From positions 1-7,173 of the forward strand of contig JAKART010000109.1 of the NCBI GenBank assembly GCA_021819255.1: 7,173 nucleotides of DNA, in the 5' to 3' direction. The first letter of the stretch is position 1; every line of letters begins with the position of its first letter. A program made the translations under genes and the position numbers. This DNA comes from Acidobacteriota bacterium. GTDB taxonomy: Bacteria; Acidobacteriota; Terriglobia; Terriglobales; Acidobacteriaceae. Below the pieces are notes generated by a model. The model had not been told where the DNA came from, ran no database searches, and worked only from the letters and a program-made list of their open reading frames with translations. Shown piece by piece: positions 5,259 to 7,173 of the stretch.

Positions 5259-5840
5259 ATGCCCCGTTTGCAGCCTGTTGACCCCTCGACTGCCACCGGC
5301 AAAGACAAAGAACTGCTGGATGCCGTGAAAGGCAAGCTTGGCATTGTGCCGAATAGGACTCGTGTCATGGCTGCATCGCCCGCTGTGCTTGAAGCGTATC
5401 TGGGCTCCAGTCTGGGCTCCAGTCTGGGCTCCAGTCTGGGCTCCAGCGGCGCGCTCGCCGGCGGCTTGCTGGACGCCAAGACCCGCGAGGAGCTGGCTTT
5501 GTTGACGGCTCATCACAATCGCTGCAATTACTGTCTGTCGGCACACTCCGCAGTCGGCAAAATGGTCGGGCTGAAGCACGACGAGATCGTCGCCAGCCGC
5601 AAAGGCCAGGGCGCCAGCCCAAAGGCGACGGCGGCACTGGCCCTGGCCAAGCGCGTCCTGGATACCAAGGGAGGGGTCAGCGAAGCGGACGTTGCGGCTG
5701 CGCGCAGCGCCGGCTTGTCCGAAGGAGAGATCGCCGAGATCATCGCACACGTTGCGCTGAATGTATTCGCCAACTACTTCAACGTCGCTACGGACGTGGA
5801 TATCGACTTCCCAAAGGTCTTCCATACGGAAGTCGCCTAG
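5259..5840 (+). CDS. AhpD-like / carboxymuconolactone-decarboxylase-family protein with CxxC and an LGSS repeat
   Basis: A 193-residue cytoplasmic all-helical protein of the AhpD/CMD superfamily, members of which act in alkylhydroperoxidase-type reduction. The active-site helix is CNYCLSAH, with Cys89, Cys92 and His96; Glu77 lies 12 residues before Cys89, matching the Glu-Cys-Cys-His proton-relay spacing established for AhpD. The start MPRLQPVDPSTATGK is typical of this subfamily. AAGGAG at 5246-5251, 7 nt before ATG 5259, decides this start over an in-frame TTG at 5169. Residues 48-63 are LGSS repeated four times, encoded by four 12-bp units; as I recall, relatives have one short YLGFSGAL-like turn here, so about 12 residues are extra. 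The catalytic helix is intact, so the protein may still fold. It is first in an operon: the MOSC gene begins 52 nt later. It probably copes with peroxides or organic oxidants. Confidence 0.9.
   Translation: MPRLQPVDPSTATGKDKELLDAVKGKLGIVPNRTRVMAASPAVLEAYLGSSLGSSLGSSLGSSGALAGGLLDAKTREELALLTAHHNRCNYCLSAHSAVGKMVGLKHDEIVASRKGQGASPKATAALALAKRVLDTKGGVSEADVAAARSAGLSEGEIAEIIAHVALNVFANYFNVATDVDIDFPKVFHTEVA
5400..5447 (+). repeat. In-frame minisatellite, 4 x 12 bp (CTGGGCTCCAGT)
   Basis: Units at 5400-5411, 5412-5423, 5424-5435 and 5436-5447. The first three are identical and the fourth differs only in the last base (C for T, still Ser). Near-perfect identity at synonymous positions implies recent slipped-strand expansion. 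Each unit adds LGSS to the AhpD-like protein without shifting its frame. Confidence 0.97.
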
Positions 5841-5892
5841 ATCGCCCGGAGCGCCGGGTTCAGAAGCTGACGCGGACCCGGGAGGTGCTGAA

Positions 5893-6558
5893 ATGCATGT
5901 GCAAGAGCTATGGCGTTACCCAGTCAAGAGCATGCGTGGTGAACGGCTTGATGAAGCCGCGCTGGATCAGACGGGGATCAAGGGTGACCGGAACATTGTC
6001 GTAGTGTCCGAGGCGCGTGATCAGATGATCACCGCCCGAACGCACCCCGGACTTCTTGGCCTGCAAGCCTCTTTTACAGAGGATGGCGGGACTTTGATTG
6101 AAGGCCACCCTTGGGACAGCTCTCCGGCTCTGGGGTTGGCGCGGAAAGCTGCCGGTGAGCCGGTCCGTCTGGTGAATCTTGGCGCCGGGACCGAGCGCTT
6201 CGATGTGCTTCCGTTGCTTGTGGCGACGGATGGAGCCATCCGGGAGTTGGGCCTGGATTTGCGCAGGCTGCGTCCAAACATCGTGATTGGCGGCGTGTTC
6301 GGCCAGGCGGAGAGGCGTTGGCCCGGCGCCAGTCTCCTGTCCGGAGCCGTGGTCATTGATGTAGCCCAGTTGCGTTCGCGCTGCGTGATGACAACCTTCG
6401 ACCCTGACACGCTGCAGCAGGACCTCGGAGTCCTGCGCAAGATCGTGCGGGAAGCCGAGGGCAAACTGGCGCTGGACTGCGCCGTAGCAGGCCCCGGCGT
6501 TCTCCACGCGGGTGACGCCATCTTTCTCCATGCCAAAACGAAAGGACATGTGTCATGA
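5893..6558 (+). CDS. MOSC-domain protein with N-terminal beta-barrel domain (YcbX-like)
   Basis: A 221-residue protein. Residues 1-60 ([14 protein letters not shown], then [23 protein letters not shown]) form the MOSC N-terminal beta-barrel domain; residues from about 95 to 215 form the MOSC domain, with [28 protein letters not shown] and the conserved Cys164 in [17 protein letters not shown] domains are related to the C-terminal domain of molybdenum-cofactor sulfurase; YcbX and YiiM of E. coli bind the molybdenum cofactor and detoxify N-hydroxylated compounds. The protein is somewhat shorter than the usual ~260 residues, with no C-terminal ferredoxin domain, so electrons would have to come from another protein. 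GGGAGG at 5879-5885 before ATG 5893 fixes the start; the frame is open further upstream to 5761 but that part overlaps the preceding gene and has no family likeness. It overlaps the next gene by ATGA. Confidence 0.93.
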   Translation: MHVQELWRYPVKSMRGERLDEAALDQTGIKGDRNIVVVSEARDQMITARTHPGLLGLQASFTEDGGTLIEGHPWDSSPALGLARKAAGEPVRLVNLGAGTERFDVLPLLVATDGAIRELGLDLRRLRPNIVIGGVFGQAERRWPGASLLSGAVVIDVAQLRSRCVMTTFDPDTLQQDLGVLRKIVREAEGKLALDCAVAGPGVLHAGDAIFLHAKTKGHVS

Positions 6559-6965
6559 GCAGCATGATCGCACCACCCTTCACCGACCCGGAACTTGCCG
6601 CGCGGAAGGTTCAGATTGCGGAGGACCTCTGGAACACCCGCGAACCCGAGCGCGTCGCAGCGGCCTATACCGAGGATACGCATTGGCGAAATCGGACCGA
6701 GTTTCTTACCGGACGCGCCGCCGTCCTGGAGTTTCTGAGACGAAAATGGGACCGTGAGCTGGACTACAAACTGAAGAAGGAGCTATGGGGCTTCCGAAAC
6801 AACCGCATGGCGGTGAAGTTTCAATACGAATGGCATGACAACCACGGTCAGTGGTTTCGTTCCTATGGCAATGAACTGTGGGAGTTTGCGCCATCCGGCC
6901 TGATGCAACGGCGGGAGGCCAGCATCAATGATCTGGCCATCACGGAGCAGGAAAGAGTTCTATGA
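6555..6965 (+). CDS. DUF1348 / NTF2-like small protein
   Basis: A 136-residue protein of the DUF1348 family in the NTF2-like (SnoaL-type) cone fold. Family marks run almost end to end: [85 protein letters not shown]. The fold makes a pocket that binds small molecules; the biochemical role of the family is not established. Its ATG overlaps the MOSC stop as ATGA and follows AAAGGA (6541-6546), so translation is coupled. Relatives, as I recall, continue about 15-20 residues past this point with a Gly-Arg-Arg-Pro-type tail; here a TGA follows QERVL at once, so the C-terminus appears clipped. It is last in the AhpD-like/MOSC/DUF1348 operon. Confidence 0.92.
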   Translation: MSSMIAPPFTDPELAARKVQIAEDLWNTREPERVAAAYTEDTHWRNRTEFLTGRAAVLEFLRRKWDRELDYKLKKELWGFRNNRMAVKFQYEWHDNHGQWFRSYGNELWEFAPSGLMQRREASINDLAITEQERVL

Positions 6966-7173
6966 CCCCCGCGAGGCGGCAGGATGCCTCGGCGTGAGCG
7001 ACCACGCGTCACACACGCTGCGGATCCTGGTTCACCAATCGCACTCTGGAAGGTGACCTTCCTCTTCCGTGAGGGCGTTTGGCGATTTTCACTCGGGGCA
7101 TGGTTCGGGACCTATCTGGAACGAGGTTGGCTTTCCGCGCCACGCCACCGCGCGCTGGAAATCCGGTAAACAC
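6966..7173. other. Right edge, no supported gene
   Basis: About 200 bp apart from the hairpin. A 61-codon plus frame (6984-7169) continues in the frame of the DUF1348 gene beyond its stop but resembles nothing known and has no ribosome site. An open minus-strand frame enters from the right edge and stops within about 80 bases; it could be the 3' end of an off-window gene but is too short to judge. Confidence 0.5.
6972..6991 (+). terminator. Possible hairpin after the operon (CGAGGC / GCCTCG)
   Basis: A 6-bp perfect GC stem (6972-6977 with 6986-6991) and 8-nt loop, 7 nt after the DUF1348 stop codon. It is placed as a transcript end would be, but lacks a T-run, so it may only protect the mRNA 3' end or assist Rho. 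Confidence 0.3.

Noticed and set aside
5220..5825. 201-codon minus-strand frame with TGAQ repeats
   Set aside because: Antisense of the AhpD-like gene; its repeats are the complement of the LGSS minisatellite.
5761..5892. Longer start for the MOSC gene
   Set aside because: The extra 44 codons overlap the AhpD-like gene and are not MOSC-like; GGGAGG precedes ATG 5893.
6984..7169. 61-codon plus-strand frame at the right edge
   Set aside because: No ribosome site, no known motif; it is only the continued open frame after the DUF1348 stop.

Overview
The window is GC-rich DNA (roughly 58-60 % by eye) from a Gram-negative-type bacterium. It was not matched to a named genome. Two things point to the Acidobacteriota: an exported BON-domain protein with a Gln-Pro-Tyr-rich tail, and a tyrosine recombinase with the box HTFRHTYRSW ... 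IQTTMNVYG. Both are recalled as common there, so this is an inference from family memory.

Left part (1-1072): a minus-strand BON-domain gene that runs off the left edge, a long leader/intergenic stretch (with a doubtful 42-codon ORF directly upstream of the BON gene), then a plus-strand initiator tRNA-fMet(CAU) behind a near-consensus sigma-70 promoter. The promoter is so close that transcription probably starts at or next to tRNA nucleotide 1.

Island boundary (1073-1893): six bases after the tRNA CCA lies the 3' end of a minus-strand tyrosine recombinase. Only the catalytic half survives. It is interrupted by two small tandem duplications, GGAG (4 bp) and an 11-bp unit placed just before the catalytic tyrosine; together they add 15 bp. 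Its 5' side is joined to the first ~42 codons of a small membrane protein, so a deletion or recombination fused two unrelated genes. tRNA plus dead integrase is the usual signature of an old genomic-island end.

Cargo (1905-6965): two minus-strand alpha/beta hydrolases (one with an Asp nucleophile of the dehalogenase/epoxide-hydrolase type, one with a Ser nucleophile of the small esterase type) form a probable operon that once continued into the truncated membrane protein. A LysR-type regulator is divergent from them and shares a 279-bp intergenic region that contains an inverted repeat and a spaced direct repeat. After a 450-bp non-coding stretch with a 4 x 15-bp tandem repeat comes a plus-strand operon: an AhpD-like CxxC protein, a MOSC-domain protein and a DUF1348/NTF2-like protein (the last two coupled by an ATGA overlap). 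Taken together the cargo looks like a small detoxification or stress module; no substrate can be named.

A recurring theme is short tandem duplication: 4 bp and 11 bp in the integrase, 4 x 12 bp inside the AhpD-like gene (LGSS repeated four times), and 4 x 15 bp downstream of lysR. The last ~200 bases hold no gene I can support.
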